From positions 1 through 64,000 of the forward strand of contig JAWXBW010000067.1 of NCBI GenBank assembly GCA_034440395.1: a stretch of 64,000 nucleotides of DNA, written 5' to 3'. Every line of letters starts with the position of its first letter. Position 1 is the first letter of the stretch. Of this stretch, positions 53,003-61,934 are shown piece after piece. The notes under the pieces were generated by a model. That model was not told the origin of the DNA, ran no database searches, and saw nothing but the letters and a program-made list of their open reading frames with translations. Source of the DNA: JAAUTS01 sp034440395. Its GTDB lineage: Bacteria > Verrucomicrobiota > Verrucomicrobiia > Methylacidiphilales > JAAUTS01. A program made the translations under genes and the position numbers.

Positions 53003-54313
53003 TAATAATTCTTTGGCTCTTAATACATCCACTTTTCCTCTCGGTGTTTTTGGTAGTGCTGAGACACAGCACAAGACATGAGGAATCTTCCAAGCTGGTA
53101 ACTGCTTTAACAGCTCCTTCTTTACAGCAGACGGCTCTAAACAAGTTGCAACAAGAGCTAGAATATGATCGCGCTGCTCATGCTGACTCAGCCCTACCCA
53201 AACTTCTCTCACGGCTGAAAGTCTTTGCAACACATGCTGAAGCTCTTCCACCTTAACTTTCTTCCCTCCAATGTTAGCCGTCGTGCAGCACCTGCTTAGA
53301 AGTTGAAATGTTTTGTTGCCCGCCCAGGAGCCCGTATCCTTTAAAGTGAATTTTCCGCTTCTCGTCGCTACAGCAGGACTGGATACGCTGACTCGCCTAG
53401 ATTTACTTATCGTGAGCTTAACTCCCGGCAGGACTTTTCCTAAACCCTGACCTGTTCTAGTCAAATCACCATCACGATCATAACAAATACCTCCCGTTTC
53501 CGAAGACCCATAAAAGTTGTGAATGTTCAATTCAAACCGTTTATAAAATATAATAGCACACTCCGCCGGCAAGGCCGCTCCAGCAGAAATAGCGAGGCGG
53601 AGAGGCTGTAAATCTACCGTTTCTTTTGTTTTCGTAATAAGCCCAAAAACAACTGGCACCGAAGGAAATACTGTAATTTTATACTGCTTAATCCAAGTAG
53701 GAATCAACGATGGAACGAAAGTCTTAGCTACAACGGCAACCATTCCTTTTAAAACTAAAGGCATCACCACGTTCCCCAAAGCATACGAATGGCTCAAAGG
53801 TATGAGAGCTAAATTGCGATCCTGACTCCGCAGACCCATGCCCTTAATGATAGCTCGCCCATCCGCCATCAGATGTTCCGCACGACAAAGAATTTGTTTA
53901 GGCTTACCCGAGCTTCCCGAAGTTAATTTGATCAAGGCTCGGCCATTTGATTTTTGTTTGCCGCCCAAATAAACTTCGCCGCGTTCTTCACTTAAAAGCC
54001 ACTCTGCGCCTAAATCCCCCGCTAGCTCTTCTTGCCTAACTGTTGGGCTGCCCGCATCCAGCGCAATTACAGTCCCATTGCCACGTTGCACCGCAAGAAA
54101 TGCCACCATCCACGCCAAAGAATTTGCGTAACAAAGAACTACTTTTTTTTCGTGTAACTTTTGTAAGTTTTCTTGATGGAACTTGGTGGCTAAAAAAGTT
54201 AACTCTTGGCGATTTACTCTTACCCCCGTGTCCGCCTCAATCAAAATTACGGCCAAGGGCTCTGCTCGAACGGTTTTAATCCATTGTTTCCAAATTAAGC
54301 CTGAGTTACTCAT
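52982..54313 (-). CDS. AMP-dependent acyl/aryl ligase
   Basis: This 443-residue ANL-family protein has the ATP motif TSGSSGKPK (near 130), YGSSETGGI (near 270), KDTGSW and the C-terminal PRGKVD lysine (near 430), so adenylation is intact. It is shorter than usual CoA ligases, like the ligases that load aromatic starter acids in aryl-polyene clusters. It is expected to activate an aryl acid and transfer it to ACP or CoA. Its start overlaps the deacetylase stop (ATGA). Confidence 0.8.
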   Translation of the reverse strand: MSNSGLIWKQWIKTVRAEPLAVILIEADTGVRVNRQELTFLATKFHQENLQKLHEKKVVLCYANSLAWMVAFLAVQRGNGTVIALDAGSPTVRQEELAGDLGAEWLLSEERGEVYLGGKQKSNGRALIKLTSGSSGKPKQILCRAEHLMADGRAIIKGMGLRSQDRNLALIPLSHSYALGNVVMPLVLKGMVAVVAKTFVPSLIPTWIKQYKITVFPSVPVVFGLITKTKETVDLQPLRLAISAGAALPAECAIIFYKRFELNIHNFYGSSETGGICYDRDGDLTRTGQGLGKVLPGVKLTISKSRRVSVSSPAVATRSGKFTLKDTGSWAGNKTFQLLSRCCTTANIGGKKVKVEELQHVLQRLSAVREVWVGLSQHEQRDHILALVATCLEPSAVKKELLKQLPAWKIPHVLCCVSALPKTPRGKVDVLRAKELLLASFPA

Positions 54314-55101
54314 GGCGTAAAACTCTTCCTACTAGGATCTGGCAACTGGTCTATGCGTTTAAATTGATAGCCTTCCCGCTTCAATGCGCGAATGACACTA
54401 CGCGCTGTTTCTGGAGCCTGCGGCATGCTAAAAACGTGGTCGTTTAGCCCACGATCCTCACCATCATGCAGGCTGATGATGCCCCCAGGAGAAATATTTC
54501 GTAATACTCGTGCCACCGTCACCTCTGGCTTTTCCTCCCACTTATCTGGCATAAGTCCTTGCTGGCCTGGAAGAATAGTACACATCACCACCCGGGTATT
54601 AGTTGACTCAATCGTGCGAATAATACGTGGGCTAACTGCTCCAAATGGGGGTCGGAAAAACCAACGCTGTGGCAATGCATCATTCCCCACTATTTTTTTT
54701 AAAGCGACCTTCTCTCGATTAATGTTATCCAATAACCACGACTCTGATTTACCATGGAGATTAACGTGCTCCGAACCGTGTAACGCAATGAGGTGACCCT
54801 CTCTTTGCATACGACGCACTGTATTAGGATAAATATTAATTCTAGTCCCTAAAACAAAGAACGTAGCAGCAACATTTTCCTCCTTCAGTACATCCAGCAA
54901 GGGCAGCGTAAACTGACTAGGGCCGTCATCAAAACTAAGGGCTACCCATTTTTCTTCTGTCTTCCCCTCCCATAATGCTTGAGGAATAAACGCCTTCGTC
55001 ACACTAAGCAAGCTAGGCATAATGTAAGGAGCCTTGATCTCAGCTTGACTAGAACTAATGGTAAGCAATAAGAAAAGTAAGCTAGAAAATTTCATGAGCA
55101 A
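54310..55101 (-). CDS. NodB-type polysaccharide deacetylase
   Basis: This 263-residue protein carries a signal peptide (MKFSSLLFLLLTISSSQA from the third residue) and a NodB homology domain: FDDGP (near 57), HGSEH as metal site (near 108), RPPFGA and SLHDGE. It should remove N- or O-acetyl groups from a sugar in the periplasm. It is the first gene of a two-gene minus-strand unit with the AMP-ligase, facing the polyene operon. With the HpnI-like transferase it recalls the HpnI/HpnK pair, where a transferred N-acetyl sugar is then deacetylated. Confidence 0.8.
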   Translation of the reverse strand: MLMKFSSLLFLLLTISSSQAEIKAPYIMPSLLSVTKAFIPQALWEGKTEEKWVALSFDDGPSQFTLPLLDVLKEENVAATFFVLGTRINIYPNTVRRMQREGHLIALHGSEHVNLHGKSESWLLDNINREKVALKKIVGNDALPQRWFFRPPFGAVSPRIIRTIESTNTRVVMCTILPGQQGLMPDKWEEKPEVTVARVLRNISPGGIISLHDGEDRGLNDHVFSMPQAPETARSVIRALKREGYQFKRIDQLPDPSRKSFTP

Positions 55102-55222
55102 TCAATTCGACTCTGAAGCAGGATTCTACATCCACCTAGCATAATCGAGTCAACGGTTAAAAAAATTTCTACCCCTAGTTGCTTATCATTTCCTAAACGT
55201 AAAAAACAGTTTATATTAATGT

Positions 55223-55462
55223 ATGCCTAGTATGAATGAGTTACGCCAAGCCTTGACGGATTATTTTTTAGCCGTGGATTCTCAAAAATCTGCGTGCGCT
55301 CTGGATTTGTCTAAGCCGATCGAACAGCTTGAATTTTTTTCTCGGAATCCGCCAGCCGACTTTGATCCTCAACTCCGCCACTATTTGGAATCCCGTAGCT
55401 ACAGAAAAGCGTGGACATGGCTAGAGGGCGACACCCCAGCTAAAGGTTCCTGCGGTAAATAA
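55223..55462 (+). CDS. Small conserved-looking protein of unknown function
   Basis: A 79-residue, mildly acidic, soluble protein (MPSMNELRQALTDYFLAVD...) ending in GSCGK. No domain recognised. It is followed 16 bases later by a CPXCG protein on the same strand, so the two may be co-transcribed. Confidence 0.55.
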   Translation: MPSMNELRQALTDYFLAVDSQKSACALDLSKPIEQLEFFSRNPPADFDPQLRHYLESRSYRKAWTWLEGDTPAKGSCGK

Positions 55463-55478
55463 AAATATATTCTTACCT

Positions 55479-55658
55479 ATGGTCATACCCTCTCTTATCA
55501 CTTGCCCTCACTGCGGAGAAAGTTGGGAAACGATGATTGATACCTCCCAAGGCAGCTACGATACCGTGGATGATTGCTACGTGTGCTGTCGTCCCATGAC
55601 TGTTTACGTGGAATGTGAGCCAGGGGAAGTTATTTCAATCCAGACCGAAGCGGCCTAG
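55479..55658 (+). CDS. CPXCG motif cysteine-rich protein
   Basis: A 59-residue protein starting MVIPSLITCPHCGESWETMI and carrying CYVCCRPM further on, the signature of the CPXCG family (two CxxC-type sets, likely a small metal-binding fold). Function is not known. Its leader ATTCTTACCTATGG is identical to that of the ACP gene at 50077. Confidence 0.85.
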   Translation: MVIPSLITCPHCGESWETMIDTSQGSYDTVDDCYVCCRPMTVYVECEPGEVISIQTEAA

Positions 55659-55739
55659 AAGAGCTGCGGAACGACATCATGGTAAGAAACATTTATTTTT
55701 TTGGCTTTGCTTATTATTTTATCTCAGCATTCTGTCACT

Positions 55740-56183
55740 ATGCCAACGCTTAAAGAAGAAAGTTTAAAGCTTAAATCCTTTAAAAAGTTCTTCCGTGGTA
55801 AAACCATCCTCATGGTAGATGATGATCCCAACTGGACGAAGGCTCTCAAAATGCTGCTCGATACCCTTGGAGCTTCTGTCAATACCGCCTTAAACGGTAA
55901 AGAAGCTGTGCACTACCTGCGCGCTGCCAAATATGACCTGATTCTCCTCGACATTCAAATGCCAGGAATTGATGGTTGGGATTTATTTGCCATCATGAAA
56001 CAAGTTTGCCCTGGGCAAAAGCTACCCGTTTTTTTTCTGACAGGATTAGCAGAAGTCTCACAAACAAAATTTATTGCCAAGCTTCCTCTCAACCCCGAGC
56101 GTGTTTTGCAAAAAAAAATGCCCCCTTTGGAAATACTTTTCCAGATCAGCACGCAAACTGAGCAAAGTTCCAAACATAAATAA
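55740..56183 (+). CDS. Single-domain response regulator
   Basis: A 147-residue protein beginning MPTLKEESLKLKSFKKFF followed by a receiver domain: ILMVDDDP (acidic pocket), LILLDIQMPGIDGWD (phosphoacceptor Asp near 72), FFLTGLAE and a Lys near the end. There is no output domain. The start at 55740 is chosen because the earlier ATG at 55701 adds an unconserved leader. No histidine kinase is adjacent; the target is unknown. A worn copy of its leader lies after ssrA. Confidence 0.8.
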   Translation: MPTLKEESLKLKSFKKFFRGKTILMVDDDPNWTKALKMLLDTLGASVNTALNGKEAVHYLRAAKYDLILLDIQMPGIDGWDLFAIMKQVCPGQKLPVFFLTGLAEVSQTKFIAKLPLNPERVLQKKMPPLEILFQISTQTEQSSKHK

Positions 56184-56265
56184 TAAGTTCTCTTACCCAC
56201 TTGTTTAACTTAAATTCCCATTAAATTTTCTTTTCAGAAGCCCAGAAAAGAGCATTTTAAGGGAG

Positions 56266-56904
56266 ATGTTTAATGCAATCTATTTTTATCCTTTGGCTCT
56301 CGCTGTCGCCTTCGTGTCACCATGTCTTGCTCTGGAACCATCCAAAGATTCTTTTGAAGACCCCATTATCTTAGAAATCCAAGCTCTCCATACCAAGTCA
56401 GAAAAAGGGGATAAAGCAGCCACGAACCAGTTAGTATCCAAACTTGAGAGCTTAATAGTTCAAAACCCTAAAAATCTTCTCTACAAAGTCTATTTAGGCA
56501 GTGCTTACACTCTGCGTAGTCGCGACATAGGCTTCGGACCCAGCGCTTATTCTAATTTAAAAAATGGCCTAAAAACCATGGACGAAGCAGTCGAAGCAGA
56601 CCCCACTAAAATCACGGTGCGCTTCATTCGAGCCATGAATAATTTCAACCTCCCCGCTTTCGTGAACCGCCGCGATAATGCTCGCTCGGATTTCGAGTAT
56701 CTTGTTAAAAATATCGATACGCAAAAAGGAAATCTCGCCCCTACCACTCAGCAAGCTATCTACTATTTTGCCGGATTATCCTTTGTTCAAACAAATCGCA
56801 AAAAGCAAGGCAAACAATATCTTCTTAAAGCTGCCCAACTCAACTCCAATGCTGAACTCAACGCAAAAATCGCCGCCCAGCTTAAGAAGCTAGGTAATAT
56901 TTAA
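56266..56904 (+). CDS. Secreted TPR-like protein
   Basis: This 212-residue protein has an N-terminal hydrophobic signal (IYFYPLALAVAFVSPCLA) and helical repeats of TPR type (for example LLYKVYLGSAYTLRSRD and QAIYYFAGLSFVQTNRK). No catalytic motif. A protein-interaction role is inferred. It is six bases upstream of hpt on the same strand. Confidence 0.55.
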   Translation: MFNAIYFYPLALAVAFVSPCLALEPSKDSFEDPIILEIQALHTKSEKGDKAATNQLVSKLESLIVQNPKNLLYKVYLGSAYTLRSRDIGFGPSAYSNLKNGLKTMDEAVEADPTKITVRFIRAMNNFNLPAFVNRRDNARSDFEYLVKNIDTQKGNLAPTTQQAIYYFAGLSFVQTNRKKQGKQYLLKAAQLNSNAELNAKIAAQLKKLGNI

Positions 56905-56910
56905 ACGATC

Positions 56911-57426
56911 ATGGCTCTCCCTGGTAAGGCGTTTATCTCTTCGACTCGCCTCAAACAAAGAATTAAAGCACTTGCTCAGGAAATCACCTGTCATTACCAA
57001 GGCAAGCCTCTCACACTCGTCGGCTTAATGAATGGCAGTATCTTTTTCTTGGTCGATCTTATGCGTCAACTTCCCCCTGAAACTCAAGTCGAGTGTTGGA
57101 AGATAAAAAGTTACCGAGGCAAAGAATCCACAGGTATCATCCAAGGGCTCGATAGCGTGAGCGGCACGTATAAAGGACGGCATGTTCTTATCGTGGATGA
57201 TATTTTAGACACCGGACTAACTTTGCATGAAGTCATTCAAAGACTTCGCAAACTTAAAGCCCATGACATACGCACCTGCATTTTATTGGATAAGCAGGTG
57301 GCTCGTAAGAAAATAGTAAAAGCGCATTGGGTAGGTTTTACTATTCCCAATAAATTCGTGATCGGTTATGGCTTAGACCTTGACCATCAATACCGGACAC
57401 TGCCGATGATTCGCATACTTGATTGA
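56911..57426 (+). CDS. hpt: Hypoxanthine phosphoribosyltransferase
   Basis: This 171-residue type I phosphoribosyltransferase has the PRPP motif VLIVDDILDTGLT (near 92-104), LVGLMNGSIFFLVDL and the C-terminal WVGFTIPNKFVIGYGLD, which are standard for HPRT. It salvages hypoxanthine and guanine to nucleotides in the cytoplasm. It is followed by pfkA (46 bases). Confidence 0.93.
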   Translation: MALPGKAFISSTRLKQRIKALAQEITCHYQGKPLTLVGLMNGSIFFLVDLMRQLPPETQVECWKIKSYRGKESTGIIQGLDSVSGTYKGRHVLIVDDILDTGLTLHEVIQRLRKLKAHDIRTCILLDKQVARKKIVKAHWVGFTIPNKFVIGYGLDLDHQYRTLPMIRILD

Positions 57427-57472
57427 AAATTAAACTAGATTGAAATGATTCTAGCCTTACTCTCTAACCATT

Positions 57473-58561
57473 ATGGAAAAGAAACGTATCGGTATCCTAA
57501 CAAGCGGGGGTGATTGCCCTGGTCTCAACGCCGTCATTCGTGGTGCGGTTCGTGCCGCCAATAAAATTGATTGGGAAGTCGTCGGTTTTCTGGATGGCTA
57601 TGAGGGCATTCTAGCTCCCGCACGGTATCAGGTCTTAGATCTTCACTCGACCGCTGGGATCATGCATCTCGGTGGCACCATTCTGGGCACAACCAACAAA
57701 GGTCACTTCGTAGCTAAGGTCGGCCACGGTAATAAAGCCAGCCTTGACCCCTCCATTATAGCACAAACTAAAGAAACCATGAGCCAACTCAGGCTCGATT
57801 GCCTCATTTGTATTGGTGGCGACGGCTCCCTGAGCACGGCAAATCAACTTTTTGAAGCCGGTATCCCTACTATAGGCGTTCCTAAGACTATTGATAATGA
57901 CATCAATGCCACTGCCATGACCTTCGGATTCGACTCCGCCGTTGCCTGCGTGGTGGATGCCTTAGACCGCCTTCACACCACTGCCCGCAGCCATAAGCGT
58001 GTGATGGTTTTAGAAGTAATGGGTCGTTACACTGGGTGGATAGCGTTACACGGCGGCCTAGCAGGTGGGGCTGATATCATTTTAATTCCTGAGATACCTT
58101 TTGATTACGAACTGATTAATAAAGTCATCCTAGATCGTGAAGCTCAAGGTGCCTTCACTACCATGGTTGTCGTGGCAGAAGGTTCCAAAGCTATTTATGG
58201 CGATTATTCAACAAAACTAAATTCTATTACAAACGGAGAAACAGCCCTAGGTGGCATAGGCCTACAAGTAGCTAACTCTATCGCACAGGGAACAGGGAAG
58301 GACACACGCTCCGTAGTTTTGGGGCATCTGCAACGCGGAGGAAATCCCACGGCACTCGACCGCATCCTAGGCACACGTTTTGGCGTAGCCGCCGTGGATC
58401 TCGTGCAAGAAGGTAAATTTGGATCCATGGTTAGCTATCAAAATTATCTCGTAGGCAGCGTTCCTATGACGGACGCCATTAGCCAACTTAAAAAAGTTCA
58501 ACCTGACTCTCAGATGGTGACAACATGTCGAGAAGTAGGCATTAGTTTCGGTGATTCTTAA
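57473..58561 (+). CDS. pfkA: 6-phosphofructokinase
   Basis: This 362-residue enzyme has GILTSGGDCPGLN at the N-terminus, GGDGS near 114 and PKTIDND near 137. The glycine in GGDGS favours ATP, whereas pyrophosphate-dependent forms have Asp there; the lysine in PKTIDND is typical of the PPi-dependent and group III enzymes. The combination suits group III ATP-type PFKs, but phosphate-donor use needs testing. It commits fructose 6-phosphate to glycolysis. It converges with the GT2 gene. Confidence 0.93.
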   Translation: MEKKRIGILTSGGDCPGLNAVIRGAVRAANKIDWEVVGFLDGYEGILAPARYQVLDLHSTAGIMHLGGTILGTTNKGHFVAKVGHGNKASLDPSIIAQTKETMSQLRLDCLICIGGDGSLSTANQLFEAGIPTIGVPKTIDNDINATAMTFGFDSAVACVVDALDRLHTTARSHKRVMVLEVMGRYTGWIALHGGLAGGADIILIPEIPFDYELINKVILDREAQGAFTTMVVVAEGSKAIYGDYSTKLNSITNGETALGGIGLQVANSIAQGTGKDTRSVVLGHLQRGGNPTALDRILGTRFGVAAVDLVQEGKFGSMVSYQNYLVGSVPMTDAISQLKKVQPDSQMVTTCREVGISFGDS

Positions 58562-58565
58562 TTAC

Positions 58566-59279
58566 CTATTTTACCAAATTGTACTTCACAATACACCACA
58601 CGGCCCGCACCCCATCCTTCCAGCCTATCTTCTTACCTTCCTCGTAAGTTCTCCCGTAGTAAGAAATAGCTACCTCATAAATGCGAAGCCTTGGCTCGTA
58701 GCGCGCCATTTTTGCGGTAATTTCTGGCTCGAATCCGAAACGATTTTCCTCCACCTTTATGCTTTGAATAATTTCACGACGGAAAACCTTAAAACACGTT
58801 TCCATATCCGTAATATTTAAGTTCGTAAAAATATTTGATAAAAGAGTTAGCCCGAAGTTGGCCACATAGTGCCAAAAATAAAGCACCCGGTGCGCTCCTG
58901 ATCCCATAAAGCGCGACCCGAAAACTACGTCCGCTTTGTTACTTAAAATAGGGGCAATTAGCGCGTTATACTCCGAAGGATCATACTCCAAGTCTGCATC
59001 TTGAACGATTACAATTTCTTTTGTAGCCTGCTTAAAACCTGTCCTAAGAGCTGCACCTTTACCTTGGTTTTTTTCATGTCGAAAAAGCTTAATTCTCGAA
59101 TCTTGCTTGGTCTTACCTTCAATCAACATTGCTGTCTCATCCTGCGAGGCGTCGTCCACTACAATCAACTCCCCCACGGCGGGCTGCCGCAAGACTTTAT
59201 CAATCATCTCCAAAACTGTAGCCGCCTCATTAAAGACCGGCATCACAACAGATAAGCAACCTTGTTGATTGATCGACAT
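58566..59279 (-). CDS. GT2 polyprenol-phosphate glycosyltransferase
   Basis: This 237-residue family-2 enzyme has VVDDASQDET (near 40), NQGKGAALRTGF, VQDADLEYDP (the metal-binding DxD, near 90) and ETCFKVFRREI, matching DPM1-like polyprenol-phosphate mannosyl/glucosyltransferases. It loads a sugar on a lipid phosphate for later transfer. No membrane helix. It is divergent from the biotin operon. Confidence 0.82.
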   Translation of the reverse strand: MSINQQGCLSVVMPVFNEAATVLEMIDKVLRQPAVGELIVVDDASQDETAMLIEGKTKQDSRIKLFRHEKNQGKGAALRTGFKQATKEIVIVQDADLEYDPSEYNALIAPILSNKADVVFGSRFMGSGAHRVLYFWHYVANFGLTLLSNIFTNLNITDMETCFKVFRREIIQSIKVEENRFGFEPEITAKMARYEPRLRIYEVAISYYGRTYEEGKKIGWKDGVRAVWCIVKYNLVK

Positions 59280-59384
59280 GGTAACAGTATTTACTCAACA
59301 CCTCTAAAGTAAATGGTAAAACCCACCTGGAGTGATCCTAAAAATTCAGTTTCAAGTCCGCTTTTCAGCATCTACCATCCATCC

Positions 59385-60512
59385 ATGTCTTTTGAAGAAA
59401 CCCTCCAGCTCCGACTTGCAGAGGATCAAGCCCTCAACCAAACCCGGCGGCTCCCCACTTTTTCTCCCCATCTTCTTCGCTTCTGCGACAATGACTACTT
59501 GGGTCTAGCCTCACACCCCAACATTATAAAAGCCGCTATAGAAAGTTTGCAGAATGAACATACTCTAGGAGCACAGTCAGCACGCCTAATTTCTACTAAT
59601 ACGACCTCGCACCAAAAGTTAGAAACAGAATTAGCTGTGTTCAAAGAAACGGAAGCCGTATTACTTTTTTCCAGTGGTTACACCGCAGCTTTAGGCACTA
59701 TCCCCGCAATATTAAGTTCAGGCGATATTGTTATTTTGGATAAATTAGCTCATGCCTGCTTAATTGATGGAGCCAAACTTTCTGGTGCTAAGTTACGCGT
59801 CTTTCAGCACAACGACTTAACGCAGCTTGAAGATATTCTGCGTGAGACACGCACCCACGACTCGACCGCTCGCATCCTCATCGTCGTCGAATCTCTTTAT
59901 TCCATGGATGGTAACTTCGCACCTCTTTCAGAAATCGTTGCGCTAAAGGATCGCTACGACGCTTGGCTAATGGTTGATGAAGCCCACGCCACCGGCATCT
60001 ATGGTGCGCAAGGAAAAGGTCTCTGCTCTCAAGCCGGTCTCTCCTCCCGCATCGAGATTCAAATGGGGACACTTAGTAAAGCACTAGGAGTTTGCGGCGG
60101 TTTCATCGCTGGGAAAAAATCACTTATCCAGCATTTACTAAACCGCTCCCGTAGCTTCCTCTTCACCACAACGTCCCCTCCCTCTCTTGCCGCTGCGGCC
60201 CACGCCTCACTCCAACTTATTCAAAGCCAAGAAGGTGAAACTTTGCGCCGCAACCTTTTCACCAATATTACGATTTTCAACCAATTATTTAAACGTCCCG
60301 ACCTAGGTTCTCCCATCATTCCGATCCTGACGGGCTCCGAAAAAAAAGCCTTAGACTTATCCCAGATCTTAGAACAAGCTGGCTTCCTCATTCCTGCTAT
60401 CCGCAGCCCGACCGTTCCCAAAGGCCAAGCCCGACTTCGTATTACGATGAAAAGCTCTCATAAGTCACAATCCATCGAAGAGCTTGCTCGTATTCTTCTC
60501 ACCTTGATTTAA
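59385..60512 (+). CDS. bioF: 8-amino-7-oxononanoate synthase
   Basis: From ATG 59385 (MSFEETLQLRLAED) this is a 375-residue PLP enzyme with the lysine in MGTLSKALGVCGG (near 231) and the substrate motifs FCDNDYLGLASHP and DEAHATGIYG. BioF condenses pimeloyl-ACP/CoA with alanine. An earlier ATG at 59313 would add 24 unconserved residues. bioA and bioD follow on the same strand, so this is the biotin ring operon; bioB and bioC/H are not in the window. Confidence 0.93.
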   Translation: MSFEETLQLRLAEDQALNQTRRLPTFSPHLLRFCDNDYLGLASHPNIIKAAIESLQNEHTLGAQSARLISTNTTSHQKLETELAVFKETEAVLLFSSGYTAALGTIPAILSSGDIVILDKLAHACLIDGAKLSGAKLRVFQHNDLTQLEDILRETRTHDSTARILIVVESLYSMDGNFAPLSEIVALKDRYDAWLMVDEAHATGIYGAQGKGLCSQAGLSSRIEIQMGTLSKALGVCGGFIAGKKSLIQHLLNRSRSFLFTTTSPPSLAAAAHASLQLIQSQEGETLRRNLFTNITIFNQLFKRPDLGSPIIPILTGSEKKALDLSQILEQAGFLIPAIRSPTVPKGQARLRITMKSSHKSQSIEELARILLTLI

Positions 60513-60552
60513 TTGCCTTCCCTTCTTTTTTTCTTAACGATTATAACTAGTC

Positions 60553-61920
60553 ATGCCGAACATCACTCAACTTGATCAAGAATTTGTCTGGCATCCTTTC
60601 ACTCCCACTGACTCTTGGTTAGCAGCCGGGTTTAAACCCATCGTCATCACCGAAGCCGAAGGTTCTTGGCTGCAAGATGAATCAGGAAAACGTTACCTCG
60701 ATGGAAACTCCTCTATTTGGACAAACCTTCACGGCCACCGCCATCCGCAGTTAGCTCACGCTCTGCATGATCAAATAGATCGCATATCCCACAGTTCTTT
60801 TTTAGGGCTTACCAATGACGTAGCCCCACAACTCGCCGAAAAGCTCTGCCGACTGGCTAACCTTGATCGTTGCTTTTTTTCCGATGATGGCTCCACCGCC
60901 ATGGAAGCAAGCCTGAAAATGCTCTGGCAGTTTTATCAACAAAATGGTCAACCCCAACGCCAACGATTCATCTCCCTCAGCTCGGGTTATCACGGAGATA
61001 CCATCGGTGCCATGAGCCTCAGCCACAGTCCCACCTTTCATCAAACCTACAAACCTCTTCTTTTCGCAACCGAAGAAGTCATGACACCCTACTGCTATCG
61101 CTGCCCATATAATCAGGCTCGTCCAGAAAAGACAGATGCACGCAAGACACGACGCTGCCACTGGGAATGCCTCGACCACGTGGAAAAATGTTTTGCTAAA
61201 AATAGTGAGACAGCTGCGGCGTGGGTTATCGAACCCCGAGTTCAAGGTGCCGCAGGCTTCATTATGCAGCCTGAAACCTATTTAGAAAAAACCTGCAACG
61301 TTGCCCAAGGACACGGAGCTAAAGTCATTCTGGACGAAGTTATGACAGGCTTCCATCGCACAGGTCCCCTCTTCTCTTTCCAGAATGAAGACGTTAAACC
61401 TGATTTCATTGCCTTAGCTAAAGGACTCACCAGCGGCACCATGCCACTTGCCGCAACTCTAACCACGAAAGAAATCTTCGACGGATTCCGCGGGGATCGT
61501 TCCCGGACTTTTTTTCATGGTCACAGCTACACGGGTAATCAACTGGGGTGTTCTGTATCCCTAGCCAGCTTGGCCTTATTACAAGAGGATAACTTCGCCC
61601 CCGAACACGAGCAACGAATTCAAAATCTGCGCCACTTAAGTCAACGCTTCTGGCAGCTCGACTGCGTGGGTGATGTTCGCCAAGAGGGATTTATCTGCGC
61701 CATTGAATTAGTTAAAGATTTTTCCACACGTCAACCCTACGACCCCGCGTTACGCCTTGGTGCTCTGGTCTGCCAGCAAGCCACCTTGTATGGACTCATC
61801 ACACGTCCTGTGGGGGATGTTCTCGTATTGATGCCGCCCTACTCTACCTCCCTCAGCGAGTTAGAAAAAATGGTCGATGCCCTTTATAAAGCGATTGAGG
61901 AAGTAATTCTTTCATTATAG
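60553..61920 (+). CDS. bioA: Adenosylmethionine-8-amino-7-oxononanoate aminotransferase
   Basis: This 455-residue class III PLP aminotransferase shows WHPFTPTDSW at the N-terminus, YLDGNSSIWTNLHGH, the lysine in ALAKGLTSGTMPLAATL (near 290) and HGHSYTGN near 325, as in BioA. It transfers the amino group of SAM to KAPA to form DAPA. It carries an extra cysteine-containing stretch (near 180-215, CYRCPYNQARP then RRCHWECLDH), seen in a subset of BioA proteins. It lies 40 bases after bioF. Confidence 0.93.
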   Translation: MPNITQLDQEFVWHPFTPTDSWLAAGFKPIVITEAEGSWLQDESGKRYLDGNSSIWTNLHGHRHPQLAHALHDQIDRISHSSFLGLTNDVAPQLAEKLCRLANLDRCFFSDDGSTAMEASLKMLWQFYQQNGQPQRQRFISLSSGYHGDTIGAMSLSHSPTFHQTYKPLLFATEEVMTPYCYRCPYNQARPEKTDARKTRRCHWECLDHVEKCFAKNSETAAAWVIEPRVQGAAGFIMQPETYLEKTCNVAQGHGAKVILDEVMTGFHRTGPLFSFQNEDVKPDFIALAKGLTSGTMPLAATLTTKEIFDGFRGDRSRTFFHGHSYTGNQLGCSVSLASLALLQEDNFAPEHEQRIQNLRHLSQRFWQLDCVGDVRQEGFICAIELVKDFSTRQPYDPALRLGALVCQQATLYGLITRPVGDVLVLMPPYSTSLSELEKMVDALYKAIEEVILSL

Positions 61921-61934
61921 ATTAGCTTGTTAAA

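Noticed and set aside
59313..59384. Longer BioF N-terminus from 59313
   Set aside because: The extra 24 residues are not typical; the protein starts normally at MSFEETLQLRL.
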